Source: Burkholderia puraquae (GTDB taxonomy: Bacteria; Pseudomonadota; Gammaproteobacteria; Burkholderiales; Burkholderiaceae). Taken from it: 64,000 nucleotides of DNA. This document shows, piece after piece, positions 8,897-18,468 of this stretch. Location: the NCBI RefSeq assembly GCF_002099195.1, contig NZ_NBYX01000005.1, positions 414,732 through 478,731 on the forward strand, read 5' to 3'. The notes under the pieces are model-generated. The model was given only the letters and a program-made list of their open reading frames with translations, was not told where the DNA came from and did not search any database. Position numbers and translations under genes: made by a program. Positions within the stretch are counted from its first letter, which is position 1. Each line of letters begins with the position of its first letter.

Positions 8897-9862
8897 ATGG
8901 CCGCCGCGCTCGAACGACCCAGCCTCACGGCGCTCGGCCAGCCGGGCGCGCGCAGCCGCGACAAGCTCGCGCGCATTCCGGTGCGCGTCGAGCCCGCGGC
9001 CGGCACGGCGTTGCCGAAGCCGCCATGGCTGCGCGCGCGGCCGATGATGAGCGCGGCGGTGGCCGACATGGCGGCCGTGTTGCGCGACCATCGGCTGCAT
9101 TCCGTCTGTGAGGAGGCGATGTGCCCGAACATCGGCGAATGCTTCGCGCAGCGCACCGCGACCTTCATGATCATGGGCGGGCTGTGCACGCGGCGCTGCC
9201 CGTTCTGCGACGTCGCGCACGGCCGTCCGGAGCCGCTCGATCCCGACGAGCCGGCGCGGCTGGCCGACGCGGCCGCGGCGCTCGGGCTGCGCTACGTCGT
9301 GATCACGTCGGTCGACCGTGACGACCTGCGCGACGGCGGCGCCGCGCATTTCGCCGCGTGCATCGCGGCGGTGCGCGCGAGCGTGCCGGGCATCGGCGTC
9401 GAAGTGCTGACGCCGGACTTCCGCGGCCGCGTGGCGCGCGCGCTCGAGGCGCTGTCGACGGCCTGGCCCGACGTGTTCAACCACAATATCGAGACGGTGC
9501 CGTCGCTGTATCGTGCGGCGCGACCGGGCGCCGACTATCGCGGCTCGCTCGAGTTGCTCGCACAGGCGAAGCGGGCACGGCCGGGACTGGTGACGAAATC
9601 GGGATTGATGCTCGGGCTCGGCGAGTGCGACGACGAAGTGCGCGACACGCTGCACGACCTGCGTGCGCATGACGTCGACGTGCTGACGCTCGGCCAGTAT
9701 CTCGCGCCGTCCGCACACCATCTGCCCGTGCGGCGCTACGTGAGCCCGGACGCATTCGCCGCGTGGCGCGACGAGGCGCTATTGCTCGGTTTCAGGGAAG
9801 TCGTCGCCGGCCCGCTCGTACGGTCGTCCTATCACGCGGCCGACGTGCTGGAGGAAACGTAG
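8897..9862 (+). CDS. lipA: lipoyl synthase paralog of the acetoin operon
   Basis: A 321-residue radical-SAM enzyme. It carries both 4Fe-4S cysteine sets of lipoyl synthases: C71, C76, C82 ([12 protein letters not shown]) and C97, C101, C104 (CTRRCPFC), plus the family's GLMLGLGE segment. It inserts sulfur into octanoyl groups on lipoyl domains, here presumably of AcoC. It begins two bases after acoC, so it belongs to the operon and is expected to be induced with it. Burkholderia normally also has lipA beside lipB elsewhere, so this would be a second copy; that copy is outside the window. Confidence 0.9.
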   Translation: MAAALERPSLTALGQPGARSRDKLARIPVRVEPAAGTALPKPPWLRARPMMSAAVADMAAVLRDHRLHSVCEEAMCPNIGECFAQRTATFMIMGGLCTRRCPFCDVAHGRPEPLDPDEPARLADAAAALGLRYVVITSVDRDDLRDGGAAHFAACIAAVRASVPGIGVEVLTPDFRGRVARALEALSTAWPDVFNHNIETVPSLYRAARPGADYRGSLELLAQAKRARPGLVTKSGLMLGLGECDDEVRDTLHDLRAHDVDVLTLGQYLAPSAHHLPVRRYVSPDAFAAWRDEALLLGFREVVAGPLVRSSYHAADVLEET

Positions 9863-9873
9863 GGGGCGGCGCG

Positions 9874-11229
9874 TCAGGCGGGCACGGAGGCATGCGCACG
9901 ACTGACGCGGCGCAGGTACAGCACGAGCCCGGCGCCCGCGAGCATCAGGCTGATCGTGTTCGCGAACCAGAAGCCGCGCGCGCCGGTCAGCCACGCGGGC
10001 GCGATGCCGCCCACATCGAAACCGAGGGCGTAGCCGCCGCTGAGCCCGACGCCCCACAGCGCGACCGCATAGATCACGGTCGGCACGACCGCGACCTTGT
10101 ACGCGCGCAGCACGAACGCCGACGTGACCTGCAGCGCATCGAAGACGTGGTAGCACGCGACGATCGCGACGAGCGGCATCGCGGCCGCGGCGACGGCCGG
10201 GTTCGGCGTATAGCCGCCGATGATCAGCGGGCGCAGCACGAACACGAGCAGGCCGTAGGTCGCGGCAATGCCGCACGCGAAGATCACGCTGTGCCGGCCG
10301 AGCAGCCGGGCTTCTTCGGGCCGCCCGGCGCCGAGCGCGCGCGCGACCAGCGTCGACGCCGCCACGCCGATCGACAGCGGCGTCATGTACAGCACCGCGC
10401 CGATGTTGCCGGCGATCTGGTGGCCGGCGAGCGTCGTCGTGCCGAATTGCGCGATGAACAGCGCCATGCACGTGTACGACGTGACTTCGATCAGGTACGA
10501 CAGACCCATTGGCACGCCGAGTTTCAGGATCGCCTTCTGGCGTTCCCAGACCGGCCAGCAGAAGCGCGAGAAGATCGCGAGCGGCGCGAACACGTCGAGC
10601 TTCGCGAGCAGCGTGTAGCCGATCAGCGCGAGCGCCCAGTTGATCAGTGTGCTCGCTAGCCCGCAGCCGGGGCCGCCGAGGGCCGGCACGCCGAATCCGC
10701 CGAAGATGAACCACACGTTGAGCGGAAACTTGAGCAGCAGCGCGCCGATCTGCAGGATCATCGCGAGGCGCGGCTTGCCGGCCGCGTTGGTCAGCGCGTT
10801 GTAGATGCGGAAGACGAGGCTGGCGGGCAGCCCGTACGACAGGATGCGCAGGTAGTCGACGGTGCGGTCGTGCAGCGCGGCGGGTGTGTGCGCGACGCGC
10901 AGCAGCGGTTCGGGAAAGTGCAGCAGGAGAAAACCGGGCACCGCGAGCAAGAGCGCGAGCCACAGCGCCTGGCGCACTTCCTCGCCGATCTCGGCATAGC
11001 GACGCGCGCCGTAAAGTTGCCCGGTGATCGGCTGCAGCGCGGACAGGATGCCGGTCAGCCCGATATAGATGGAAATGTAGATCGACGAGCCGAGCCCGAG
11101 CGCTGCCAGGTCGACGGCCGAGTAGCGCCCGACCATCGCGGTGTCGATCACGCCGAACGCGATGATCGCGAGCTGGCCGACGAGCACCGGCCACGCGAGA
11201 CCGACGATCCGGCGGATATCGCCGAACAT
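9874..11229 (-). CDS. MATE family multidrug/toxin exporter (NorM-like)
   Basis: A 451-residue membrane protein with about twelve hydrophobic segments in two homologous halves, beginning MFGDIRRIVGLAWPVLVGQL. The conserved FGVIDTAMVGRYSAVDLAALGLG and QPITGQLYGARR segments identify the MATE/NorM group, sodium- or proton-coupled exporters of cationic drugs. The start at 11229 lies two bases after the stop of the glycosyltransferase gene, so the two are coupled. Its stop converges on the lipoyl synthase with only 11 bases between. Substrate unknown. Confidence 0.88.
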   Translation of the reverse strand: MFGDIRRIVGLAWPVLVGQLAIIAFGVIDTAMVGRYSAVDLAALGLGSSIYISIYIGLTGILSALQPITGQLYGARRYAEIGEEVRQALWLALLLAVPGFLLLHFPEPLLRVAHTPAALHDRTVDYLRILSYGLPASLVFRIYNALTNAAGKPRLAMILQIGALLLKFPLNVWFIFGGFGVPALGGPGCGLASTLINWALALIGYTLLAKLDVFAPLAIFSRFCWPVWERQKAILKLGVPMGLSYLIEVTSYTCMALFIAQFGTTTLAGHQIAGNIGAVLYMTPLSIGVAASTLVARALGAGRPEEARLLGRHSVIFACGIAATYGLLVFVLRPLIIGGYTPNPAVAAAAMPLVAIVACYHVFDALQVTSAFVLRAYKVAVVPTVIYAVALWGVGLSGGYALGFDVGGIAPAWLTGARGFWFANTISLMLAGAGLVLYLRRVSRAHASVPA

Positions 11230-11231
11230 CG

Positions 11232-12989
11232 TCAATCGGCCGGCTGGCGGCGCGGCGGACGCCGCTTGACGGGCGCCTTCGGCCGTTCGATGCGCTCGTA
11301 CAGGCGGAAGCGCTCGTCGCGGTCGGCGGCGCGGCGGCCTTCCCACACGAGACGCCACACGTATTGCGACATCGAGCTCGGCTCGCCGAAGTCCGAGCGG
11401 TCCTGGCGCAGGATCACGTCGCAGTCGCCGGAGAAATCGAAACGCATGTTGCCGAAATACGCGAAGGTCGCGATCTGCGCGTCACCGAGCCGCACGGGCG
11501 AGATGCATTCGTAGTCGGACGGCAGGTGCACGGCGATCTGCTGCGCGACGTCGCGATAGGTCCGGCCGTAGTTGACGATCGGCAGCCACAGCGTCATCAG
11601 CAGCACCCACATCAGCGTAGTGCCCGCACCCGACAGCACGACGCTGCGCCACAGCACCTTCGGCTGCCGCGAGATGCGCCAGCGCACGAGGAAGCACCAG
11701 CATACGGTGGCGATCACCGCGCAGATGAACGACAGGATCTTGAAGTGCGGCTCGTAGCCGGGCACGAGGCGCGCCAGGTTGCGCGCGAGCGGATGCGGGA
11801 AGCCCGTGAGCGAAGCGAGCCACACGAGCCACACGAAGGTGCCGAGGATCGTGAAGCTCAGTACCGCGAACCAGTCGATCGCGTTGATCGCGCCGCGCTT
11901 GAGGGTCGGCAGCGCGAACGTCGCGAGCACCGCGAGCGGCGGCAGCAGCAGCATGTACATGCGGTTCGACTGCTGGCTCTGCAGGATCACGAGCGCCACG
12001 AGCGGCACGGCGACCGACAGCGGAATCGCGACGTGCGCACGGCGGCGCATGCCGGCCCAGCTCCACCATGCCCAGATCGCGAGCGGCCACGCGGGCCAGG
12101 TGAACAGCGGCAGGTTCTTGGCCGCATAGCCGAGCACCGCGGTCGGCGGGCCCGAAAAGCGCATCAGGCTGCCGTGGATCCACTGGTTGAAGAACCATGC
12201 GGCATCGTCGGGCGCCGCGACGAACGCGGCCAGCGGCCACAGCGCGAAGATCGCGGCCGCGAGCGGCACGCCGACGAGCGGCAGGCGCAGGTTGCGCATC
12301 TCGGGCGTAACGAGCCACAGCACGGCCGTGCCGGCGAGCAGGGCGACGACCAGTACCGGGTTGCCGGACAGCGCAACGAGGCCGATTGCGAGGCCCCACC
12401 ACAGCGCGCCTTGCATCGGCTTGTCGATGCCGCGCACGATCCCGTAGACGAGCATCGCGATCCACGCGAACTGCGCGAGCTGCGGCGTCGTTTCGTGCCC
12501 GCGCTCCGCGAGGCCGAAGCAGGCGACGAGAACCAGCAGCGCGCCGTCGGCGAGCGTGCGGCCATAGTCGCGCGGCTCGGGCTCGCCGCCGAACGCGTAT
12601 TTGAACGGCTGGACTTCGGCGCGCCGGCCGAGCAGGTAGGCCGCGTACCAGACGAATGCGCACGCGACGCAGAACAGCACGCCGGTATCGACGCGCGAGG
12701 CGTTGCTCGCATCGACCCACGGGCCGAGGCCGCGGATCGACAGTGCGCCGAGCCAGTAGCCGAGCGGCCCGTCGGTCGTGATGAACTTGCCGACCAGGTT
12801 CGGCAACAGCCAGTCGTGCCAGCCGCCCTTGGCCATCGTCCACATCACGCCAAAGCCCGCCGCGTCCTCGTTCTTCCACGGATCGCGGCCGAACAGGCCG
12901 AACGCTGCGTAGACGAAGCAGAGCGTGAGCAGCAGCCAGCGCGGCAGCGCGCGCGTGGCGGAGGCGGTGAGACGGACGACAGGCTTCAT
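11232..12989 (-). CDS. ArnT/PMT-like GT-C glycosyltransferase, membrane protein
   Basis: A 585-residue polytopic protein with roughly a dozen transmembrane segments. Near the N-terminus, after the first helix, comes GLFGRDPWKNEDAAGFG, the acidic periplasmic loop typical of the GT-C (ArnT, dolichyl-phosphate-mannose transferase) fold that uses a polyprenyl-phosphate sugar donor. It probably adds a sugar to lipid A, an envelope glycan or a protein on the periplasmic side; the acceptor cannot be inferred. The start at 12989 is chosen because upstream residues are low-complexity and basic. It is translationally adjacent to the MATE gene. Confidence 0.75.
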   Translation of the reverse strand: MKPVVRLTASATRALPRWLLLTLCFVYAAFGLFGRDPWKNEDAAGFGVMWTMAKGGWHDWLLPNLVGKFITTDGPLGYWLGALSIRGLGPWVDASNASRVDTGVLFCVACAFVWYAAYLLGRRAEVQPFKYAFGGEPEPRDYGRTLADGALLVLVACFGLAERGHETTPQLAQFAWIAMLVYGIVRGIDKPMQGALWWGLAIGLVALSGNPVLVVALLAGTAVLWLVTPEMRNLRLPLVGVPLAAAIFALWPLAAFVAAPDDAAWFFNQWIHGSLMRFSGPPTAVLGYAAKNLPLFTWPAWPLAIWAWWSWAGMRRRAHVAIPLSVAVPLVALVILQSQQSNRMYMLLLPPLAVLATFALPTLKRGAINAIDWFAVLSFTILGTFVWLVWLASLTGFPHPLARNLARLVPGYEPHFKILSFICAVIATVCWCFLVRWRISRQPKVLWRSVVLSGAGTTLMWVLLMTLWLPIVNYGRTYRDVAQQIAVHLPSDYECISPVRLGDAQIATFAYFGNMRFDFSGDCDVILRQDRSDFGEPSSMSQYVWRLVWEGRRAADRDERFRLYERIERPKAPVKRRPPRRQPAD

Positions 12990-13139
12990 GCAGATGAGCG
13001 ATTTGTTATGGGCGGGTGGCCGGCGCGGATGCGCGCGGTCGAGCCGGTTTCGAGCATCCGGCATTGTAGACGCGCCCGCTGTTGCGCGTCAGGTCGATGC
13101 CCGGGCGCCGGCTGGCACCATCCGGGCGAGCAGAGACAA

Positions 13140-13165
13140 AAAAGGGCAGCCTGGGCTGCCCTTTT
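13140..13165 (-). terminator. rho-independent terminator of rpmE2
   Basis: Twelve-base perfect arms, AAAAGGGCAGCC and GGCTGCCCTTTT, separated by two bases, with a T-run on the minus strand following the stem. It lies 44 bases after the rpmE2 stop codon. Confidence 0.85.
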
Positions 13166-13208
13166 GTGCGACACCGGTGCGTTGCAATCACCGGATGCAG
13201 TGCGAAGC

Positions 13209-13469
13209 TTACTTCGCCTTGCCGCTGGCGCGTACGCCGAACTTGTTCTTGAACTTCTCGACACGGCCTGCCGTGTCCATGATCTTTTGCTGACCCGTGT
13301 AGAACGAGTGCGATTCCGACGACACTTCGATCTTGGCGAGCGGGTAGGTCTTGCCGTCGAGTTCGATGTTTTCACGCGTCTGGATCGTCGAGCGCGTGAT
13401 GAACTTGAAGCCGTTCGACATGTCTTGGAAGACGACTTCGCGGTAATTCGGGTGGATGCCTTCTTTCAT
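13209..13469 (-). CDS. rpmE2: 50S ribosomal protein L31 type B
   Basis: An 86-residue protein, [20 protein letters not shown] onward, with the type B hallmark segment [24 protein letters not shown]. It contains no cysteine, so it is the zinc-free L31 form, which in many bacteria replaces zinc-binding L31 when zinc is scarce. Here it may be the only L31. The start ATG 13469 follows an AAGGAAAG ribosome site; the longer reading lacks similarity. It has its own terminator. Confidence 0.95.
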   Translation of the reverse strand: MKEGIHPNYREVVFQDMSNGFKFITRSTIQTRENIELDGKTYPLAKIEVSSESHSFYTGQQKIMDTAGRVEKFKNKFGVRASGKAK

Positions 13470-13626
13470 GGTCTTTCCTTGGTGAGAGCGGTAGCCAACC
13501 CGCCGCTTGCCGTGCCGGAGCGCGCACATCGCGCAAACCAGACGACGCCAAGCCCGGCGCGAGCCACTTGCCTAAGGTCGAAAAACGGCGATTATGCCAG
13601 AAAATCAGATGGTTGACGAATAATTT

Positions 13627-14460
13627 TCACGGTGCGTCGAGCGCGCCGGTGCCGGCCGGATCCTGCCGGTAGTAGCGCGCGAGCAGCCGATACAGCTCCG
13701 GAAATTCGGACTCGAACGCTTTCGGCCGCACGAACAGCGCTTCGCTGCACACGGCGAAGAATTCGGACGGGTGGTCGGCCGCGTACGGGTCGATCAGCGA
13801 TTCCCGCTCGAAGCGCGCCCACGCGCGGTCCGGCACCGCGTCGACGCGCGCGCAGAACTGGTCGTACGCGTGTTCGAACACGTCGGCCCAGGCCTGTGCG
13901 TCGAGATGCGGCGCGTGCCAGCGGCGAAAAAGGGGCGGATAGCCATCGGCCGCGCCGTTGACCATGTCGATCTTGTGCGCGAACTCGTGGATCACGACGT
14001 TGTACGCGTCGCGGCCGTCCGTCATCTGCGCGTCTTCCCAGGACAGGATCACGGGGCCGCCTTCCCAGGCCTCGCCGCTCGCATCCTGCTCGACTTCGTG
14101 GACGATACCGTCCTCGTCCTGCACCGTCTTGCGGATCACGAATTCGCCCGGATACACGACGACGCCGACCCAGCCGTCGTACAGCGACAGATCGAGATTC
14201 AGCACGGGCAGGCAGGCCTGAGCGGCGATCGCGACGATCATCGCGTCGGTCAGCTCGAGCCCGTGCGCGGTCGAGAACGATTTCTTCGCGACGAACAGGC
14301 TCGTCAGTTCGCGCAGCCGGCCGAGCGCGTCGGGCGACAGCGCCGCGAGGAACGGCAGGCGCGCGACGGTGTCCTGCCACAGCGCATCGGGAATCGGATG
14401 GCTGCGCAGCGCGCGGTTGCGGCGGCGGTCGTCGAACCAGCGGGTCAGTTTCGAGAGCAT
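13627..14460 (-). CDS. mtfA: MtfA-like zinc peptidase
   Basis: A 277-residue protein of the MtfA/DUF980 family. The HExxH zinc motif is HEFAH (158-162) in the segment VVIHEFAHKIDMVNGAADG, with a preceding VYPGEFVIRK segment typical of the family. In E. coli MtfA binds and inactivates the glucose repressor Mlc and has weak aminopeptidase activity. A Burkholderia target is not known. It is encoded 38 bases downstream of the MFS gene on the same strand and could be co-transcribed with it. Confidence 0.85.
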   Translation of the reverse strand: MLSKLTRWFDDRRRNRALRSHPIPDALWQDTVARLPFLAALSPDALGRLRELTSLFVAKKSFSTAHGLELTDAMIVAIAAQACLPVLNLDLSLYDGWVGVVVYPGEFVIRKTVQDEDGIVHEVEQDASGEAWEGGPVILSWEDAQMTDGRDAYNVVIHEFAHKIDMVNGAADGYPPLFRRWHAPHLDAQAWADVFEHAYDQFCARVDAVPDRAWARFERESLIDPYAADHPSEFFAVCSEALFVRPKAFESEFPELYRLLARYYRQDPAGTGALDAP

Positions 14461-14498
14461 GAAGGCGGTTCGCGGAAATCCAAAGCCTGTCTTTTAAC

Positions 14499-16055
14499 TC
14501 AATCGATCTCTTTTTGCCATGCCGCAAAGAGGCCGCCGACGAGCGCCACGCCCGCCAGGAAGTAAAAGCCGTCGAGCGACGCGAGGAACGACGCCTGTTG
14601 CGCGACCAGGCGCGCGATCGACGCGATCGCGAGGCCGTGCGCCTCGTTCAGCGCGTGGCCGGCGGCGGCATAGCTGCGCGTCAGCGCATCGACGGTCTGC
14701 TGGAACAGCGGATCGAACACGTTCGCGCGCTCGACGAGCCGCGTCTGGTGCACGGCCACGCGGTGCTGCTCGACGATGATCACCGACGACGTCGCGAACG
14801 AGATCGTCAGTTGCCGCACGATGTTCTTCAGCCGGTAGCCGTGCGTATATTCGTCGATCGCGAAGATCCGGAACGTCAGGTTGGCCACCGGCAGCACGAT
14901 GAAGAGCAGCAGCAGCCCGCGCAACAGCAGCGGGACGATCAGCGCGGCTTCGCCGACCTGCGGCGTCATTCGCGTCATCCACAGCGCGGCCGTGATGGCG
15001 ATCGCGAACCCCGGCACGACGAACCATTTCTTGTGCGTGACGAATTTCGCGTAACGCAGGTAGGCGAACAGCGCGGTGGCCGAAATCAGCGACATCGTGC
15101 CCACCAGCCGCCCGGCATTCTCGACCGGATAGCCGAGCCCGCCTTCGAGAAACCGCGACGTCAGGTAGCTGAAGCCCGTCGACTCGTAGTAATAGAACAT
15201 GTAGAGCAGCAGCCCGACCTGGAACGTCCGTTCGCGGAACGCGTGCAGGCGCACGAGCGGCGCCGGATGGTTCCACTGGTGATACGCGAACCACGCCAGC
15301 GCGCCGATCCCCGCGATCGTCAGCAGGATCAGCATCGGCGAACCGCTGTAGAGCTGGTAATGCACCTGCTGCAGCACGATCTGCAGCGCGCCTTGCGCGA
15401 GCGCGAACACGACATACGGCCAGAAGTGTCCGGAGCCGCGTTCGTCGTCAGGTGTCCGGCCCGAATCGGGCAGCGTGAGCAGCGCGAGGATCGCAAACGC
15501 GATGCCGGCCGGCGCCGTGCACGCGAACAGTGCACGCCACGTCGAATGCGCGACGAGCAGGCCACCGACGATCGGCGCGAGCGCGCTGCCGAGCAGGATC
15601 ATGACCAGGAATGCGCGCGTCGCGGGCGGCCGCTCCTGCGGCTTGAAGCTGATCTGGATCAGGATCCGGCACGCACCCATCATCGGCCCGATGAAATAGC
15701 CCTGGAAACCGCGCGCGAACGCGAGTTCGAGCGACGTGTCGGCGAGCGCGGCCGCGATTGCGCCGAACGAGAACATCAGCATGCAGCCGGCGACGTAGCG
15801 GCGATGGCCGAGCCGGTCGACCCACCATTGCTGCTGCAGGATGCCGAGCACGGCCGTGACCGCGTAGGCGCTCGACGACCATACGAGTTCGTCGGGCGAT
15901 GCATTGATGCCGCCCGCGATGTAGCTCGCGAAGAACGAGAAGACTGCGTTGTCGAAGTAGTCGATGCCGGTAACGAGCGCGAGCGCCCACGGGAACAGGT
16001 CCGCGCGCAGGTTCGCGCGGCTCCACAGCGGCGAGCGACCGGGCATCGCGTTCAT
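14499..16055 (-). CDS. MFS transporter, DHA2-type exporter
   Basis: A 518-residue polytopic protein with about fourteen hydrophobic segments, as in the DHA2 (EmrB/QacA) exporters. It begins MNAMPGRSPLWSRANLRADL with LVTGIDYFDNAVFSFFASYIAGG as first helix and has the loop DRLGHRRYVAGC between helices 2 and 3. The start overlaps the end of the MerR regulator gene by four bases, so regulator and exporter form one operon. The likely function is export of a compound that the MerR protein senses; the substrate is unknown. Confidence 0.82.
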   Translation of the reverse strand: MNAMPGRSPLWSRANLRADLFPWALALVTGIDYFDNAVFSFFASYIAGGINASPDELVWSSSAYAVTAVLGILQQQWWVDRLGHRRYVAGCMLMFSFGAIAAALADTSLELAFARGFQGYFIGPMMGACRILIQISFKPQERPPATRAFLVMILLGSALAPIVGGLLVAHSTWRALFACTAPAGIAFAILALLTLPDSGRTPDDERGSGHFWPYVVFALAQGALQIVLQQVHYQLYSGSPMLILLTIAGIGALAWFAYHQWNHPAPLVRLHAFRERTFQVGLLLYMFYYYESTGFSYLTSRFLEGGLGYPVENAGRLVGTMSLISATALFAYLRYAKFVTHKKWFVVPGFAIAITAALWMTRMTPQVGEAALIVPLLLRGLLLLFIVLPVANLTFRIFAIDEYTHGYRLKNIVRQLTISFATSSVIIVEQHRVAVHQTRLVERANVFDPLFQQTVDALTRSYAAAGHALNEAHGLAIASIARLVAQQASFLASLDGFYFLAGVALVGGLFAAWQKEID

Positions 16056-16552
16056 TCGCGAGCCTTGCGCGCGCGCCGCGTGCCGGCTTCTGCCTGCCGC
16101 TGCGCGATCAGCGCGTCGGCGTTTTCGCCGGCAAGACGCCGATCGACGTAGTCAATGTCGTGCTGCAGCTCCTTGCGCAGCGCGACGGCTTCCTTCAGTT
16201 CGCGCTGGACGGCCGCGATCCGCTGGTCGAGCGTGCCGATCTGCTCGGCAAGGCCGGTACGAATCTCGCGCAGCGACGCGTCCGAATAGCGGCGCCGGCC
16301 GTCGCCCGTTTCTTCCAGCGGGCGCTTCAGCATCTCGGTGATGCCGTGCAGCGAGAAACCGAGCGCGCGCAGCCGCAGGATGCGCGCGAAGCGTTCGAGG
16401 TCGGTTTCGTCGTAGAGGCGGTAGCGGCCTTCGCTGCGTGACGGCGTGACGAGCCCGCGCTCTTCGTAATACTTCAGCGTACGAGGCGTGACGCCGAGCC
16501 GCGACGCGGCATCGCTCACGGTCAGCAGCGGGGTGGAGGCGTCGTTCGGCAT
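16052..16552 (-). CDS. MerR family regulator of the adjacent exporter
   Basis: A 166-residue MerR protein: winged helix at about 8-80 (LLTVSDAASRLGVTPRTLKYY, then RYRLYDETDLERFARILRLRALGF), a long coiled coil (about 95-140) and a basic tail. No cysteines are present, so a metal-independent ligand or drug-sensing role is likely. It overlaps the MFS gene by four bases and is preceded by a strong MerR-type palindrome at 16593-16620, pointing to autoregulation and exporter control, as in multidrug-binding relatives. Confidence 0.87.
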   Translation of the reverse strand: MPNDASTPLLTVSDAASRLGVTPRTLKYYEERGLVTPSRSEGRYRLYDETDLERFARILRLRALGFSLHGITEMLKRPLEETGDGRRRYSDASLREIRTGLAEQIGTLDQRIAAVQRELKEAVALRKELQHDIDYVDRRLAGENADALIAQRQAEAGTRRARKARE

Positions 16553-16584
16553 CAGGCGGGGGATTCAGTTTGGGCGACGACGCG

Positions 16585-16620
16585 ATTATAGATCAACCTG
16601 TACGTTCACGTTCAGGTTGA
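16585..16620 (-). promoter_or_regulatory. MerR-type promoter and 28-base palindrome
   Basis: On the minus strand a perfect TATAAT (complement of 16585-16590) lies 19 bases after a CTGAAC -35-like box. The spacer and its flank hold a near-perfect palindrome at 16593-16620 with outer arms TCAACCTG and CAGGTTGA and inner ACGT pairs. Spacer length and operator position are those of MerR-activated promoters, directed at the MerR-MFS operon. Confidence 0.75.
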
Positions 16621-16625
16621 CATCG

Positions 16626-16665
16626 AAAAACGGCCGCCGGGCAGGATGCGCAGGCGGCCGTTTTT
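16626..16665 (-). terminator. rho gene terminator
   Basis: Arms AAAAACGGCCGCC and GGCGGCCGTTTTT enclose a 14-base loop. On the minus strand the hairpin ends in five T residues, 21 bases after the rho stop codon and just before the MerR promoter. Confidence 0.82.
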
Positions 16666-16685
16666 GGGGTGCGGGGCGGAGGTGA

Positions 16686-17948
16686 TCAGCCGCCGCGGCG
16701 CATCAGGTCGAAGAACTCGGAGTTGCTCTTCGTCTGGCGGATCTTGTCGAGCAGGAATTCCATCGCTTCGACTTCATCCATGTCGTGAATGAACTTGCGC
16801 AGCACCCAGATCTTCTGAAGGATCTCGGGCTTGATCAGCATTTCTTCGCGACGCGTGCCCGACTTGTTCAGGTTGATCGACGGATACACGCGCTTTTCAG
16901 CGAGGCGGCGCTCGAGGTGCACTTCCATGTTGCCGGTGCCCTTGAACTCTTCGTAGATCACGTCGTCCATGCGGCTGCCGGTTTCGATTAGCGCGGTGCC
17001 GATGATCGTCAGCGAGCCGCCTTCCTCGATGTTGCGCGCCGCGCCGAAGAAGCGCTTCGGTCGCTGCAGTGCGTTCGCGTCGACACCACCCGTCAGCACC
17101 TTGCCCGATGCCGGGATCACGGTGTTGTATGCGCGTGCGAGACGCGTGATCGAGTCGAGCAGAATCACGACGTCGTGCTTCATTTCGACGAGGCGCTTGG
17201 CCTTCTCGATCACCATTTCGGCAACCTGGACGTGACGCGTGGCCGGTTCGTCGAACGTCGATGCGATCACTTCGCCGGCGACCGAACGCTGCATTTCGGT
17301 CACTTCTTCAGGGCGCTCGTCGATCAGCAGCACGAACAGGATCACGTCCGGGTGGTTCTGCTTGATTGCGTGCGCGATGTGCTGGAGCATCACGGTTTTG
17401 CCCGACTTCGGCGATGCGACGAGCAGGCCGCGCTGGCCCTTGCCGATCGGCGCGATCATGTCGATGATGCGGCCCGTGACGTTTTCCTCGCCGCGCATTT
17501 CGCGTTCGAGCGACAGCGGCTTGTTCGGGTGCAGCGGCGTGAGGTTCTCGAACATGATCTTGTGTTTCGAGGCCTCGGGCGGCTGCCCGTTGACTTTGTC
17601 GACCTTCACCAGCGCGAAGTAACGCTCGCCATCCTTCGGCGTGCGGACTTCACCTTCGATGGTGTCGCCGGTGTGCAGGTTGAAGCGGCGGATCTGCGAC
17701 GGGCTGATATAGATGTCGTCGGTGCTCGCGAGGTACGACATTTCCGGCGAGCGCAGGAAGCCGAAGCCGTCCGGCAGCACTTCGAGCGTACCGTCGCCGA
17801 AGATCGTCTCTCCCGTCTTGGCACGCTTTTTAAGAATGGCAAACATCAACTCCTGCTTGCGCAGGCGGTTCGCGTTTTCGATCTCGAGGCCATTGGCCAT
17901 TTCGATCAGTTCGGACACGTGCAGAGACTTGAGCTCGGATAAATGCAT
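16686..17948 (-). CDS. rho: transcription termination factor Rho
   Basis: A 420-residue hexameric RNA helicase, the usual length. It begins [20 protein letters not shown] and has the cold-shock RNA-binding domain ([21 protein letters not shown]), Walker A in [20 protein letters not shown], Walker B in [17 protein letters not shown], and the ending [20 protein letters not shown]. It ends transcripts at C-rich unstructured RNA. It is followed by a hairpin terminator. The upstream leader (about 90 bases from a TGCTAGAAT -10 box) may support the known Rho autoregulation. Confidence 0.98.
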   Translation of the reverse strand: MHLSELKSLHVSELIEMANGLEIENANRLRKQELMFAILKKRAKTGETIFGDGTLEVLPDGFGFLRSPEMSYLASTDDIYISPSQIRRFNLHTGDTIEGEVRTPKDGERYFALVKVDKVNGQPPEASKHKIMFENLTPLHPNKPLSLEREMRGEENVTGRIIDMIAPIGKGQRGLLVASPKSGKTVMLQHIAHAIKQNHPDVILFVLLIDERPEEVTEMQRSVAGEVIASTFDEPATRHVQVAEMVIEKAKRLVEMKHDVVILLDSITRLARAYNTVIPASGKVLTGGVDANALQRPKRFFGAARNIEEGGSLTIIGTALIETGSRMDDVIYEEFKGTGNMEVHLERRLAEKRVYPSINLNKSGTRREEMLIKPEILQKIWVLRKFIHDMDEVEAMEFLLDKIRQTKSNSEFFDLMRRGG

Positions 17949-17999
17949 ACGGAGAACCCGCCAGGGAGGAGACGACGAAAGAAATAAAGGGAGGAGGGC

Positions 18000-18055
18000 G
18001 AGCGGAAGCGCTCAGAGACTTAAATGCGTCTTGTAGACGTTTTTTAATTCTAGCA
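18000..18055 (-). promoter_or_regulatory. rho promoter and leader hairpin
   Basis: On the minus strand an extended -10 box TGCTAGAAT (complement of 18047-18055) predicts a start near 18040 and a leader of about 90 bases before rho. The leader contains a small hairpin, GAGCG-GAAG-CGCTC on the plus strand at 18000-18013. No good -35 box was seen. Confidence 0.5.
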
Positions 18056-18096
18056 TAGGCCGATTCGCGCTTGAGCGAGCGATCGGCGGCTTGACG

Positions 18097-18128
18097 ACGG
18101 ACGTGTTGCCGGTTGACAACACGTCCGT
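18097..18128 (-). other. long stem-loop downstream of trxA
   Basis: Perfect 12-base arms, ACGGACGTGTTG and CAACACGTCCGT, around an 8-base loop, starting 13 bases after the trxA stop. On the minus strand it is not followed by a T-run, so it is either a 3'-end stabilising structure or a terminator acting with Rho. It lies between trxA and the rho promoter. Confidence 0.6.
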
Positions 18129-18141
18129 GGAACTGCCGGTA

Positions 18142-18468
18142 TTACAGGTGGCTGTCCAGGAATGCGGTGAGCTGCGACTTCGACAGCGCGCCGACCTTCT
18201 GCGCGGCGGCCGCGCCGTTCTTGAACAGGATCAGCGTCGGGATGCCGCGCACGCCGAACTTCGCAGGCGTTGCCTGGTTGTCATCAACGTTGATCTTCGC
18301 GATCTGCAGCTTGTCGCCGTAGTCCTTCGCGACTTCGTCGAGAATCGGGGCGATCATCTTGCACGGGCCGCACCATTCGGCCCAGAAATCGACGAGCACG
18401 GGCTTGTCGGACTTGACGACGTCCTGTTCGAACGATGCGTCGCTGATGTGTTTGATCTGTTCGCTCAT
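18142..18468 (-). CDS. trxA: thioredoxin 1
   Basis: A 108-residue cytoplasmic thioredoxin with active site WCGPC (C33, C36) in [19 protein letters not shown] and the cis-proline segment [11 protein letters not shown]. It reduces protein disulfides with electrons from thioredoxin reductase. The start follows a clear AAGAGGT ribosome site. The trxA-rho order is widespread in proteobacteria. Confidence 0.97.
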   Translation of the reverse strand: MSEQIKHISDASFEQDVVKSDKPVLVDFWAEWCGPCKMIAPILDEVAKDYGDKLQIAKINVDDNQATPAKFGVRGIPTLILFKNGAAAAQKVGALSKSQLTAFLDSHL

